A stretch of DNA of 64,000 bases from Phyllobacterium sp. YR531 (GCF_000282595.1 NZ_AKIZ01000022.1:62001-126000), one strand, 5' to 3'; shown: positions 16,332-25,791, numbered from the stretch's first letter. Numbers and translations: made by a program. The notes: a model not told the origin generated them from the letters alone.

Positions 16332-17156
16332 CTACATAACCCGAGTCATTTCTGGCGAATTTGCATATTGGCTCATCGGCGCCTTATAACCCCTAAAAGG
16401 GGGCTGAAAGGTCTCCTGATCTCTCGTATTCCGGTATACTGCTGCAGCCTGCGTGCGATTATGCACGCGGAGTTTACGGATGAGGTTATGTACATGTACC
16501 TTAACCGTATGCTCCGACAATGTCAGGCGGTCGGCAATAATCTTGTTCTGAAGACCCTCAGACAGCAATTCCAGGATTTGCTGCTCCCGGATCGTTAATG
16601 TCTTTATCGGTCTGATTATCCCATCATTATGTTGATGAGAATAGTTTTGTAACCGCTCATTCACGTCATCGCGCGTGCGTTCCGTCGAACGACTAATGGT
16701 GGATGGATAATATTCGCCACCGTTCAGAAGCAGCCAGATTACCGCAAGCCATATCTCCAGTTTTAAATTGAAAGGTAGTAAGCCCTGTATTGCCTTGCTG
16801 TCGAAGAGGCTATCGAGTTCGTCGAGTCTCGTTACATTGTCATCGATCATCATTGTGATGGAAGCGTTGGGAAAGCGCGTCCTGCACCGTGTTGCGCACT
16901 CACTGAAATTAGCGACAAAGCTCGCATGAATGAGGACGAGCTGAATGTTGTCGTCATAAGATTCGGATTCTGTGAACTTGCTGCAAAGATGAATGTCGAT
17001 ATCTGTGAATGTCCGCTCCAGTGATTGTACCAAGCCCTGAAAGACTACTCCGGCTTCCGCATAGATAAATATCGAACTCTTGAAGGCCTGCTCATTTTCT
17101 GTTCTTGGATCAGATTTGATGTGATCCGAAAGTTTACGTGGTATTGTTCCACTCAT
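16332..17156 (-). CDS. LuxR/NarL-family transcriptional regulator
   Basis: This encodes 274 residues. The N-terminal ~150 residues resemble a degenerate receiver domain (SSIFIYAEAGVVFQGLVQSLERTF; IQLVLIHASFV) without a clear phospho-acceptor Asp. Residues ~185-245 are a LuxR-type helix-turn-helix (LTIREQQILELLSEGLQNKIIADRL then SEHTVKVHVHNLIRKLRV). A similar layout occurs in CsgD/VpsT-like biofilm regulators. It is divergent from the type I secretion cassette at 17813, so control of that cassette is likely but inferred. Confidence 0.85.
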   Translation of the reverse strand: MSGTIPRKLSDHIKSDPRTENEQAFKSSIFIYAEAGVVFQGLVQSLERTFTDIDIHLCSKFTESESYDDNIQLVLIHASFVANFSECATRCRTRFPNASITMMIDDNVTRLDELDSLFDSKAIQGLLPFNLKLEIWLAVIWLLLNGGEYYPSTISRSTERTRDDVNERLQNYSHQHNDGIIRPIKTLTIREQQILELLSEGLQNKIIADRLTLSEHTVKVHVHNLIRKLRVHNRTQAAAVYRNTRDQETFQPPFRGYKAPMSQYANSPEMTRVM

Positions 17157-17812
17157 GATAGTCCCCTGCGCCCTTTAATCGGAAAAGTAATTCTTCCGAG
17201 GTTTCTTTTGTGTTGTTTGACTTCATCTGAATAGTTTTGCTTACAACCTTTAATCAGCGCCTTTGTAACCCCCGCTACTGGCTCTGATTAATTTAGGATT
17301 AATAAACGCCGCGTGACGCGGTCGTGACACAACAAGAAAGACTGATTCGCCTGTGCATCGCTAATTATGCACTAAATATAAGTGGCATTTGGTGACCGCT
17401 AGGAGCGCTTGCAGTCCACAATATTGCTTACGGCAATAAGAAGCTCCGAATTAATGCTTTCGACTGTGAACAGCAAAAGTGTGGCAAATCATGGCCGTAA
17501 CCCTACAGCTCTAGCCGAGAGCCACCCGCAGCGAGTAGCCTATAGTTCAAAGAGAGCTAAATATAAGTGCTAGCTTCCGGTCGCATCGTTTGCGTCATAA
17601 CTTGCATTATCTTGGATTTCGCAGGGGTAATGTAAGCGAAACCGAGAAATAAAACCCGAGTATTTGTATTCTGAAATGGATGGCCTGCGATTATCTATCG
17701 TAAGCTTTAGAATACTTTGCTTTCAAACGTAACATCTAGCGGATCGACATCATAACCTCGTTAAAAAGCATAGAGGTTTTGTCTTTCTCCGCAGATATCT
17801 GGAGGACACGAT
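17157..17812. promoter_or_regulatory. 656-bp divergent intergenic region with a 13-bp direct repeat
   Basis: No supported gene. The identical 13-mer CTAAATATAAGTG occurs at 17372-17384 and at 17557-17569 in the same orientation, 185 bases apart. These may be binding sites for the adjacent LuxR regulator or another factor. A Shine-Dalgarno GGAGG precedes the gene at 17813. Confidence 0.5.
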
Positions 17813-18718
17813 ATGACTAATCGCAACAATCATCACCAGAATCCTGGTGTAGACCCATCAGCTTCAGCCAGTGCCGACGCTTCAGCATTTGCTGCTGCTT
17901 TGGCTTTGCAGCTGCAGGGACAGGGACAGGGCCAGGATCAGGGACAAGGCCAGGATCAGGGGCAAGGTCAGGGCCAAGGACAAGGGCAGGGCCAAGGACA
18001 AGGTCAGGAGCAATCATCAGTTTCAGAAAATCTCAATCTGAACGGTAATGGAAACTTCAACGGCAATCTTAATGAAAGCTATAGCGAGAACTCCAATTCC
18101 AATAACAACTCCAATAACAACTCATCACACACCGAGGTGAAGGTAGACGTTGGTGTTGGTTTGGACGGCTATCTACCCACTGATGACGATTTTGCTGATC
18201 TGGATCTACACGGCAACACCTTCGACAATATCTTCATCACTGAATCGGGAAGTATCAATTTTGATCCGGGCAATGATGTCAATTTTGATAGTGTCCTTAA
18301 CGGTGCTTTTAGTGGCGGAGGCGACAATACCGGGTTTGCGCTCAATCAGGTTGTTGATCTCGTAGACAACGATTCGCTCTCAAGCGTAAGCCAGACCAAT
18401 AGTGGCAGCGTTACGCTGAGCGCTACAGGTGGTGGTGCTACGGCAGGTGACGGCATCGGTACTGACGATGGTGGTTGGGGTGGTCTTGATCACAGCTTCT
18501 TCGGCGGTCACGGTGGTTCGTCTGGTGGTTCCGGCGATATCGGCGCAGGTGATGACGTATCTGGTTCGAGTGCAGCAAGTGCCGCTGCCAACCTAACATC
18601 AACAGCCTTCACTCAGGAAATCGTACTTGGTGCAAACCTGCAGCAAAACGCTTTCGATGCCACTGTTATCAACGGCACGTACACTCATACTTCAACCGGC
18701 GATACAGACGCAGTTTAA
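17813..18718 (+). CDS. Low-complexity Gly-Gln/Asn-rich putative type I secreted protein
   Basis: This encodes 301 residues. After a short Ala/Ser-rich N-terminus, residues ~33-67 are almost purely alternating Gln-Gly with a few Asp, and ~70-106 are rich in Asn, Gly and Ser. The rest is Gly/Ser/Asp-rich with imperfect beta-type stretches ending in TSTAFTQEIVLGANLQQNAFDATVINGTY. There is no N-terminal signal peptide and no RTX nonapeptide. Location at the head of a cassette with an ABC exporter and HlyD adaptor makes type I export likely. The composition is like matrix or amyloid-forming surface proteins (inference). No named family recognised. Confidence 0.75.
   Translation: MTNRNNHHQNPGVDPSASASADASAFAAALALQLQGQGQGQDQGQGQDQGQGQGQGQGQGQGQGQEQSSVSENLNLNGNGNFNGNLNESYSENSNSNNNSNNNSSHTEVKVDVGVGLDGYLPTDDDFADLDLHGNTFDNIFITESGSINFDPGNDVNFDSVLNGAFSGGGDNTGFALNQVVDLVDNDSLSSVSQTNSGSVTLSATGGGATAGDGIGTDDGGWGGLDHSFFGGHGGSSGGSGDIGAGDDVSGSSAASAAANLTSTAFTQEIVLGANLQQNAFDATVINGTYTHTSTGDTDAV
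17909..18013 (+). repeat. Hexanucleotide-period Gln-Gly coding repeat
   Basis: A six-base period (CAG/CAA followed by GGN, sometimes GAT) encodes about 16 Gln-Gly/Asp pairs. Codons vary along the tract, so protein-level selection seems more important than recent slippage, although length change between strains is possible. Confidence 0.8.
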
Positions 18719-18751
18719 CTACTTTAGCGGGCCAGTTGCCCGTTTCGAAAA

Positions 18752-18778
18752 TGATCTGCGCGCAAAGCGCGCAGATCA
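18752..18778 (+). terminator. Perfect 12-bp GC-rich hairpin between the two substrate genes
   Basis: TGATCTGCGCGC at 18752-18763 and its exact complement GCGCGCAGATCA at 18767-18778 flank an AAA loop. No T-run follows. A smaller CGGGC-N5-GCCCG hairpin followed by TTT lies just before it at 18728-18742. Together they could act as a partial terminator or an mRNA-stabilising end, giving more transcript of the first gene than of those downstream. Confidence 0.6.
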
Positions 18779-18830
18779 ACTCTACCGAACAAAGATATAG
18801 AAAGCATAATTGGCGGGAGCCATCAAAAAA

Positions 18831-20825
18831 ATGCTCGGATTTGGTGATCAAGTTTCAGAATCCATTACGCACTTTATAGGGTACTTCAGCACATCCATTG
18901 AAGCTGTAAAGATGCGACTGGAGTATCGGGAGTTCAAGGCTGCACCCGATACTCCACCTTCGCACGGCGAAATATTGGCTATTCAGACTGATCCGCACAT
19001 GCAACTTGCACCTGCCTTATTCAATCCTGATGTGGATTACATTCCCATTCCTTGGGCACCAGTCGGCAATGCTGCGTTGGAGTGGGCTGATGTGGAGCCA
19101 ATTGAGGTGCAACTACATGGCCATGGTGTGCATCATAAATTCCAACCTCTGCATACTTCAGGTCACGGAGGCCATAATCAAACTTTAGGACAGGAGCCAT
19201 TCGTGGGCCCACAGGCTCCTGAAACATCATTGGTATTACAACAAACGAGCCATATGCTCGATAATGATGTGATCATAATGGGCGATCACTCTACCGCTGG
19301 CGTGCACTGGGGCGATAATTCCGGTCTGGCCGACCTGTCCGTAGAAGCCCTGCTTGTTTCAGATTCATTCGCTCACGAACTGCCGGAAACAACATCTGCC
19401 ATGCCGCAGTTTTTCAGCGATCAAGGCGAAAGCATAAGTCATGCAGAAGAACTGCTGACCGGCACACCTGGTGTGACAATTATTTCTTCGCCATCCGAAG
19501 GCGTCTATATAAACGGCGTTAAAGCAGCCGCCGCTCCGGTTCTTGATGACTATAAACCTGCGCAGTTGAGCACTTCAAATTCTCCAACACCTATAACCGG
19601 TCGCGAAACAACGGTTGTTAGTGGCAAAGACATTGCAGGTTCAATATCTGTAGAGGCTGGTTCAAATATTCTAGTAAACGAGGTTGTTCTCACCAATACG
19701 GGAACTTCCGGCGCGCATTTTGCAGTTGCAGGCAATTACTACAACATCAATGCCGTCGTTCAAACCAATGCCTATAGCGACGTAGACAGCTTCAACAACG
19801 GCTTTGCGGGCCAGCAAAAGTTATGTTCGCCGTCGACCAACGCGATGAATATTGCAAATTTTATTTCGCATACTGGGCAAGTTCAGGTTCCTGCAGCTAC
19901 CGGCGAGTCCCCGGTCTTTCCACAAAACTGGCAGGTCACCGTGATGAACGGAGATCTCATGCAGATGAACTGGATTTCACAGTACAACTTTCTGTCAGAC
20001 AATGACGCACACGTGCTGACATCGGGAGGCTCGTATACCACAATAACAACTGGCTCGAATGGTATGATGAATACCGCTTCCTTCGCCAATCTTTGCAGTT
20101 CTTATGATCTGGTGATTATCGGCGGTCACCTTTACAGCGGCAATCTCATCTTCCAGACGAATGTGCTTTTTGACGATGATACACTGACAACCGCCGGCGG
20201 CGCTGGTGCGTATAACGGCAAATTATCAACGAGTGACAATCTTCTTTGGAACTCGGCAAACATACAGACCTCAGGTACAACAAACTGGGTCGCAGGACTT
20301 CCGGATCACTACAAGCAAGCCATAGACGGACTGGCAAACGGCAATCACAAGATGCCGGATGGCTTTCACTCGGATCAGGCACTGCAAGGGATAGCAGCTC
20401 TGAAGATGTTGTATATTTCAGGCAATGTCTACGATCTCAACTATATAAGTCAGACCAATATTCTAGGTGATTCAGATTATGTCGCTCATTATGAGGATGC
20501 GCTACGTGCCGCATCTCACGATACTGTTTGGGACGTAAGCACCGGTTCGAACGCACTCATCAATATCGCCACGATCGTTGACAGTGGTCATGGCAACGGA
20601 ACGTCTTATGTGGGCGGAGGAGTATACTCAGACTCCATTCTCATTCAGGCAGAAATCATCGTGCAGCAACCGGGGCACATGACAGGTCAGATGCAGCCTC
20701 TGGCCAATGAAGTCGTTGCGTTTCTCGGCGATGATGCCTTGCAGCCGCAAACCACCGACCATGCACCAATTCATCTTTCAGATACGACACATTCTGTGGA
20801 TGTGATGCAAACAGCTCTCGCCTAG
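18831..20825 (+). CDS. Large repeat protein, putative type I secreted surface/matrix protein
   Basis: This encodes 664 residues from ATG 18831 (GGGAG 11 bases upstream; a TTG at 18810 is in frame). The first ~280 residues are His/Pro/Thr-rich and irregular. From ~300 to 612 there are five spaced copies of a motif like G-x-x-Y-x-x-N-x-I-x-Q-T-N-x-L-x-D-x-D (for example SGNVYDLNYISQTNILGDSDY). Each is followed by a second motif with SxNxLxNxAxI. This suggests a repetitive beta structure. No signal peptide, no RTX repeats and only two Cys in the repeat part. It is co-directional with the exporter genes that start right after it. Confidence 0.75.
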   Translation: MLGFGDQVSESITHFIGYFSTSIEAVKMRLEYREFKAAPDTPPSHGEILAIQTDPHMQLAPALFNPDVDYIPIPWAPVGNAALEWADVEPIEVQLHGHGVHHKFQPLHTSGHGGHNQTLGQEPFVGPQAPETSLVLQQTSHMLDNDVIIMGDHSTAGVHWGDNSGLADLSVEALLVSDSFAHELPETTSAMPQFFSDQGESISHAEELLTGTPGVTIISSPSEGVYINGVKAAAAPVLDDYKPAQLSTSNSPTPITGRETTVVSGKDIAGSISVEAGSNILVNEVVLTNTGTSGAHFAVAGNYYNINAVVQTNAYSDVDSFNNGFAGQQKLCSPSTNAMNIANFISHTGQVQVPAATGESPVFPQNWQVTVMNGDLMQMNWISQYNFLSDNDAHVLTSGGSYTTITTGSNGMMNTASFANLCSSYDLVIIGGHLYSGNLIFQTNVLFDDDTLTTAGGAGAYNGKLSTSDNLLWNSANIQTSGTTNWVAGLPDHYKQAIDGLANGNHKMPDGFHSDQALQGIAALKMLYISGNVYDLNYISQTNILGDSDYVAHYEDALRAASHDTVWDVSTGSNALINIATIVDSGHGNGTSYVGGGVYSDSILIQAEIIVQQPGHMTGQMQPLANEVVAFLGDDALQPQTTDHAPIHLSDTTHSVDVMQTALA

Positions 20826-20859
20826 AAAATAAGAAGAATGCGTGGGGGACGCGAGATCA

Positions 20860-23001
20860 ATGAAGTATGATGAACAGGCTGATTTGCGGGTGATTTCGCA
20901 ACGGTCGCGGCAAGCGATGAATGCTCGGGAACAGGATAGAATTGAGTTTGATGCATTGCTCGCAGAGATGGAAAAATCGATATTACAAGTCGCTGCTGAA
21001 AGGATTGTTCTCAATACGGTTCCGCCAGAAAAGTCAGCTTTCGAGAAGGCTGGTTTGGGCGAAATAGCGGCACCTGAAGTTGAACCGGTAAAGCTAACTG
21101 AACCATCCAATCGCAGCGATACTGGTGCTCCATCATTCATTATTGGGGAAGGTCTTGGCAAGGTTATTGATGCGGATCGCAACGTACTCCCACCCAAAGA
21201 AATCGGTTCTAATGGCAATGGTTCCGGCAACAACAATATCGCGAGCAATGGCGGCAATGGAGGGAGCTTCCACAAGCGGGTAGCAGCTGCAAACTTTGTA
21301 GATAGCTTCAAGAATGGTGTTAACGCCGTTCGAAGAAACCTGATTATAGCGATGGGCTTCACGATTTTCTTGAACATCCTCGTTCTGGCAATCCCGATTT
21401 ATCTATTCCAGATATCGGACCGCGTCCTCACGAGCCGTTCAACGGATACGCTCGTCATGCTGACCGTGGTTATCGTAGGTGCTGTATTCGTGCAGGTTAT
21501 CCTTGATGCGATCCGTCGATTTATTCTCATGCGTACGGCGGTCGAGGTCGCTGTGCAACTCGGTGCTCCAATCTTGAGCGCTGCTGCCCGGGCTTCCTTG
21601 CATGGCAATGGCAAGGACTATCAAGTACTTGGTGATCTTCAGCAATTACGTTCATTTCTCACATCAGGCACTTTGCTTTCTTTTTTTGATGCGCCAATTG
21701 CACCGATATTCCTCCTTGCCGTTTTCTTGATCCACCCTCATCTGGGATACATTGTTGTCATCTCGTCTTTGCTATTAATCATCATTGCATTTATTAATCA
21801 GCGGGCCACCGCAGCTTCCTTTGCTGAGGCGACTAACTATCAAAGCCGCGCGATGCTTCATCTCGACTCCATGTCGCGTAACTCGCAAATTATCAATGCT
21901 CTCGCCATGATCCCGGAAGCCGTTCGTATATGGGGGCGTGATATGGCTGGCTCACTGAAATCGCAAGTTCGAGCTCAGGATCGAAATATCATTTTTGCAA
22001 CCGTTTCCAAATGTTCGCGATTGTTGACGCAGGTCGCAATGTTGGGGTGGGGTGCACATCTTGCCATTGACGGACAACTGACTGGCGGCATGGCTATTGC
22101 TGCCTCGATTATTGCAGGACGCGCGTTGGCACCCATTGAAGGTGCTATCGAAGGCTGGAACAGTTTTATCCAGTTTCGGTCTGCTTTCAGCAGGATACGA
22201 AGCCTTCTTCAAAACTCCCCATTAAATCTCGAACGTTTGCGGTTACCCGATCCGCAAGGCCGACTTGATGTAGAGCGCATATTGTACGTTCCACCACCAA
22301 ATAAGAAGGTCATTTTGAATGGTATTTCTTTTACATTGATGCCTGGGGAATCGATGGCCGTTATTGGCAACTCAGGGGCTGGAAAGACTACGCTCGGCAA
22401 GATGCTGGTTGGATCCATTCTGCCTACTTCGGGAAGCGTACGTTTGGACCTGATGGATCTGCGTAACTGGGATCAACGCCAGTTCGGTGAAAATATCGGC
22501 TATCTCCCTCAGGACGTACAGTTGTTCCCGGGTACTATCAAAGCCAATATCGCTAGAATGCGTGAGGACGTTAGTGATCAAGCGATTTTTGATGCAGCCG
22601 TCTTGGCAGACGTGCACGAACTTATTGCGACATTTCCGCAAGGATATGAGACAGTTGTTGCAGCGGACGGTGCTCCGCTTTCTGGTGGACAGAAGCAACG
22701 TATCGCCTTGGCGCGCGCATTCTTTGGCAATCCCACTCTTGTTGTGCTTGACGAACCGAACTCGAACTTGGATCAGCAGGGCGATGTGGCGCTTACGAAA
22801 GCCCTGTTTCACGCAAAGAAACACAAAATAACGGTTGTAACCATAACGCAGCGCCCTGCGCTTCTGAGCTGCGTCGATAAGATCATGGTGCTAAACAATG
22901 GCACCGTGACCATGTTTGGGACACGCGAGACTGTGATGGAAGCACTCTCCAGAAAAAACAAGCCAAAAGAACCGGTTCAATCAATCCGGGCGGCTGAATA
23001 A
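20860..23001 (+). CDS. Type I secretion ABC transporter (permease/ATPase)
   Basis: This encodes 713 residues from ATG 20860 with GGGGGA nine bases upstream. Residues ~1-150 are an unusual polar, Gly/Asn-rich cytoplasmic extension; no C39 peptidase motif is seen. The six-helix ABC transmembrane domain follows, starting near LIIAMGFTIFLNILVLAIPIYLFQ. The ATPase domain has Walker A GNSGAGKTT, signature LSGGQKQRIALARA and Walker B VVLDEPNSNLD. It is of the PrtD/AprD class that exports unfolded proteins lacking N-terminal signals. The likely cargo is the two repeat proteins upstream. No TolC-type outer-membrane gene is in the window. Confidence 0.92.
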   Translation: MKYDEQADLRVISQRSRQAMNAREQDRIEFDALLAEMEKSILQVAAERIVLNTVPPEKSAFEKAGLGEIAAPEVEPVKLTEPSNRSDTGAPSFIIGEGLGKVIDADRNVLPPKEIGSNGNGSGNNNIASNGGNGGSFHKRVAAANFVDSFKNGVNAVRRNLIIAMGFTIFLNILVLAIPIYLFQISDRVLTSRSTDTLVMLTVVIVGAVFVQVILDAIRRFILMRTAVEVAVQLGAPILSAAARASLHGNGKDYQVLGDLQQLRSFLTSGTLLSFFDAPIAPIFLLAVFLIHPHLGYIVVISSLLLIIIAFINQRATAASFAEATNYQSRAMLHLDSMSRNSQIINALAMIPEAVRIWGRDMAGSLKSQVRAQDRNIIFATVSKCSRLLTQVAMLGWGAHLAIDGQLTGGMAIAASIIAGRALAPIEGAIEGWNSFIQFRSAFSRIRSLLQNSPLNLERLRLPDPQGRLDVERILYVPPPNKKVILNGISFTLMPGESMAVIGNSGAGKTTLGKMLVGSILPTSGSVRLDLMDLRNWDQRQFGENIGYLPQDVQLFPGTIKANIARMREDVSDQAIFDAAVLADVHELIATFPQGYETVVAADGAPLSGGQKQRIALARAFFGNPTLVVLDEPNSNLDQQGDVALTKALFHAKKHKITVVTITQRPALLSCVDKIMVLNNGTVTMFGTRETVMEALSRKNKPKEPVQSIRAAE

Positions 23002-23019
23002 GAAAATGGGAGCAATGCA

Positions 23020-24357
23020 ATGACTGCCGCCAGCGTAATGAACAATCTCGAATGGTATGATGGTGTTCCGCGATCAATCAAGCCATATAGTAAGTTCGGC
23101 ATCGCTCTGGTCTTCGTTTGCTTTGGTGGCTTTGGAACATGGGCTGCGACAGCCCCTTTAGCCGCCGCCGTAATTGCACCGGGAAGTTTCGTGGCTACAG
23201 GCAAGAATAAGGTTGTGCAGCATCTTGAGGGCGGCATAATCAAAGATTTGCTGGTCCGTGAAGGCGACAAGGTTCACGAAAATGATGATCTCGTGCGTCT
23301 TGATGAAACCGCTGCAAAAGCAAACTCCCAGCAGCTATTTTTAAGGCAAGCTCGCCTTGAGGCTATTCTGGCACGATTGCATGCTGTTGTTCGCGGTGAA
23401 GAAAGGTATCAGGCTCCCAAGATCATTCTGGAAAACATAGGCAATCCGGAAATACGTGCCGTGAGTGACAGTCAAAGCGATAATTTTGATGCTGCCCACG
23501 CAAAATATGCAAATGAATTACAAATGATGGAGCGCAATATTTCTGCGCTTGAATTCCGACGTATCGGTCGAACAGCTCAAATCGAATCTACCAGAACGCA
23601 AGTCAAGTTGCTGAAAACAGAGTACTTGTCGAAATATTCTCTCTTCAAAAAAGGATTGATGGCAAGATCTGAAGTGAGCGTTCTTGAACGTGCAGTCGCC
23701 GATGGAGAAGGCAACATTGCACGTCTGGAAGCAGAAATCATGGAAGTGAACGCGCAGATCGAGAAATTTCAGAAAGAAATTATTCAGACGAAAGACACTG
23801 AAAAACAAGCAGCTCTCGATGAGATTCAAAGTGCAGAGGCGGAGCTTGACACGGTACGTGAACAGACACGTCAGGCTGAAAGCATCCTCAATCGTACCCT
23901 GATCAAAGCGCCTGTTTCAGGAACAGTTATCCGGTTATATTACCATACATCCGGTGGCGTTATTGAAAGTGGAAAGCCTATAGTTGAAATACTACCTACG
24001 GGTGTTCCGCTCATTATTGAAGCGCAGATACCGCGCATGCAGATTGATGAGGTCAAGGAAGGGCAGGAGGCTCATATTCGCTTGAGTGGCCTAAATCAAC
24101 GCACCACGCCAATTATCAATGGCCGAGTTGATTATGTGTCTGCTGACTCCATGGCCGATACAACAGCAGGACAAAAGCAGGACATTTATATAGCACGCGT
24201 CAGTATACCTGCCGACGAACTTGCGCGTATCCATGGCTTTACACCAACGCCGGGAATGCCGGCCGACATTCTTATTCAAACGCATGAACGCACATTCTTT
24301 GAGTATTTGGCCAAGCCGGTGATCGACAGTATGTCCCGTGCATTCAGAGAGTCCTGA
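23020..24357 (+). CDS. HlyD-family type I secretion periplasmic adaptor
   Basis: This encodes 445 residues, 18 bases after the exporter gene. A single membrane helix (FGIALVFVCFGGFGTWAATAPLAAAV) is followed by a lipoyl-like half (KVVQHLEGGIIKDLLVREGDKV), a long coiled coil (~100-270) and the returning lipoyl and beta-barrel part (RTLIKAPVSGTVIRLYYHTSGGVI; ILPTGVPLIIEAQI). It links the ABC exporter to an outer-membrane TolC channel. Its TGA stop is immediately followed by the stop of the convergent wzy-like gene. Confidence 0.93.
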   Translation: MTAASVMNNLEWYDGVPRSIKPYSKFGIALVFVCFGGFGTWAATAPLAAAVIAPGSFVATGKNKVVQHLEGGIIKDLLVREGDKVHENDDLVRLDETAAKANSQQLFLRQARLEAILARLHAVVRGEERYQAPKIILENIGNPEIRAVSDSQSDNFDAAHAKYANELQMMERNISALEFRRIGRTAQIESTRTQVKLLKTEYLSKYSLFKKGLMARSEVSVLERAVADGEGNIARLEAEIMEVNAQIEKFQKEIIQTKDTEKQAALDEIQSAEAELDTVREQTRQAESILNRTLIKAPVSGTVIRLYYHTSGGVIESGKPIVEILPTGVPLIIEAQIPRMQIDEVKEGQEAHIRLSGLNQRTTPIINGRVDYVSADSMADTTAGQKQDIYIARVSIPADELARIHGFTPTPGMPADILIQTHERTFFEYLAKPVIDSMSRAFRES

Positions 24358-25791
24358 TCATTGTTTTTGGACTACTTGTCTGAACTGGGCGACATCTTGC
24401 TCGGGCACGTTTGTTCGTGCGATGGCCGGATAAACACCAACGGCTGCGGCACCCGCGAGCACGTAAAAAAGCATGCCCAGATCATAAACAGTGCTGACAA
24501 GGAATGCAGCGATAAGGCTCGCTCCAAGACCGGAGCGTATTGCACGCACAATATTGCGTTGAACGGAGCCGATGCGGAATACGGGCTGACCGAACAACGT
24601 CGACAGAATGAATATCGTAAAACATAAAAAGCCCGGTAAACCGACATTGGAAAGCAGTACAAAGAGATAACTTGAGGCTCGGGCCCCACCGATCCCAACA
24701 CCTAGCCCATAGCTATCAAGGAAATTTGACCAAGCTACTTGGTTCCAGTGACCCCGCTCCCTTCCGGAGTCACTATTGAGCTTACCAAACAGGCTTTCAT
24801 TAAGGAATGACCCTATCGCTTCGACAAGGGTGGGGGACAGAACTGCGACTAGCAGCATGATAGCAATGATGATCAATCCTCCCGCACATAGTAGCAGAGG
24901 TTTGCGCATCTTTCCGCCGTGCAAAACCGGGAGAACGGATTGGATTGTCAACATCAACAAGACGAAAATCAATCCGACATAGGCGGTACCCGATGTTGAA
25001 AGCGCAAGCAAAAACAAAAAAGCTAAAGCAAATACACCTGAAAATAATGGTCGTATACGATCGAGATACAAACTCGCTGAAATGGCAAATAGGATGAGCG
25101 TGAAACTGGCAAAGCTGGAAGATTCCGGAAAAGTTGCCGAAATGCGCTTCAGACCGGCCATTTCAACGTTGGTCATCAAGGAATAATTAGCTGTATGGAT
25201 GAAATCCAGAAAGTCGATTGGACCAGTAGCAAACGTGATAAGATCTGCCATTGCGAACAATACATTCAAGCTGCACAAAACAAAGAATGCAGTAAGGAAA
25301 TGCTGATAGGCATTGCGTGTCCGGAAATAAGCAAATGATGCGGCGAAACATGCGATGCCTCCAAGTGCATAAACCGTCTGGGTGATATGTGTGCTGGAAA
25401 AACTCAGTGGGTTGAGTGCAATTCGGCTAAGACCTGCCGGCAACCGTTGCACAACCATCGTTTCTGTTATCCCGGCCATCAACCTCGGAAAGAATGCGGT
25501 TGCAATCACTCCATAGACAATCAGTAGTAATAGCCAAAAGCCAGTGCTGGGATAGAGCAAGCTGCTGATTGCTGGCTTTAGGCCCGTAATGCGTAGAATA
25601 CGGAGAGCGAAGAATACCATAAATGCGTTAGCAACAAGGATAGAAGCACCTCCCAGAGCGGGCATCGTAACCGCGGCGGCAGCTCCGAACAGTGTAAAGA
25701 TTATCATGCCATACAATGCATAACGGTGATGCATGAACTGGGCTAGAATACCGAATAGTATGACGCATACACCGAAAAAATTGGTTGCCAT
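24358..25791 (-). CDS. Polysaccharide polymerase / O-antigen ligase-like membrane protein (Wzy)
   Basis: This encodes 477 residues with about 11-12 hydrophobic helices. The large periplasmic loop between the later helices holds NSDSGRERGHWNQVAWSNF and then GLGVGIGGARASSYLF, the loop pattern of the Wzy/WaaL family. It probably polymerises the repeat units made by the surrounding genes. It is the last gene of the minus-strand operon that begins with the asparagine-synthetase gene, 23 bases after the glycoside hydrolase gene. Confidence 0.85.
   Translation of the reverse strand: MATNFFGVCVILFGILAQFMHHRYALYGMIIFTLFGAAAAVTMPALGGASILVANAFMVFFALRILRITGLKPAISSLLYPSTGFWLLLLIVYGVIATAFFPRLMAGITETMVVQRLPAGLSRIALNPLSFSSTHITQTVYALGGIACFAASFAYFRTRNAYQHFLTAFFVLCSLNVLFAMADLITFATGPIDFLDFIHTANYSLMTNVEMAGLKRISATFPESSSFASFTLILFAISASLYLDRIRPLFSGVFALAFLFLLALSTSGTAYVGLIFVLLMLTIQSVLPVLHGGKMRKPLLLCAGGLIIIAIMLLVAVLSPTLVEAIGSFLNESLFGKLNSDSGRERGHWNQVAWSNFLDSYGLGVGIGGARASSYLFVLLSNVGLPGFLCFTIFILSTLFGQPVFRIGSVQRNIVRAIRSGLGASLIAAFLVSTVYDLGMLFYVLAGAAAVGVYPAIARTNVPEQDVAQFRQVVQKQ

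Noticed and set aside
16332-17156. LuxR protein as a quorum-sensing receptor
   Set aside because: The N-terminal part does not show the acyl-homoserine-lactone-binding domain and no luxI gene is near.
17813-24357. Type I exporter as exporter for the RiPP product
   Set aside because: It is more than 11 kb away, has its own upstream substrate genes and lacks a C39 leader peptidase domain, so a link with the YcaO peptides is not supported.
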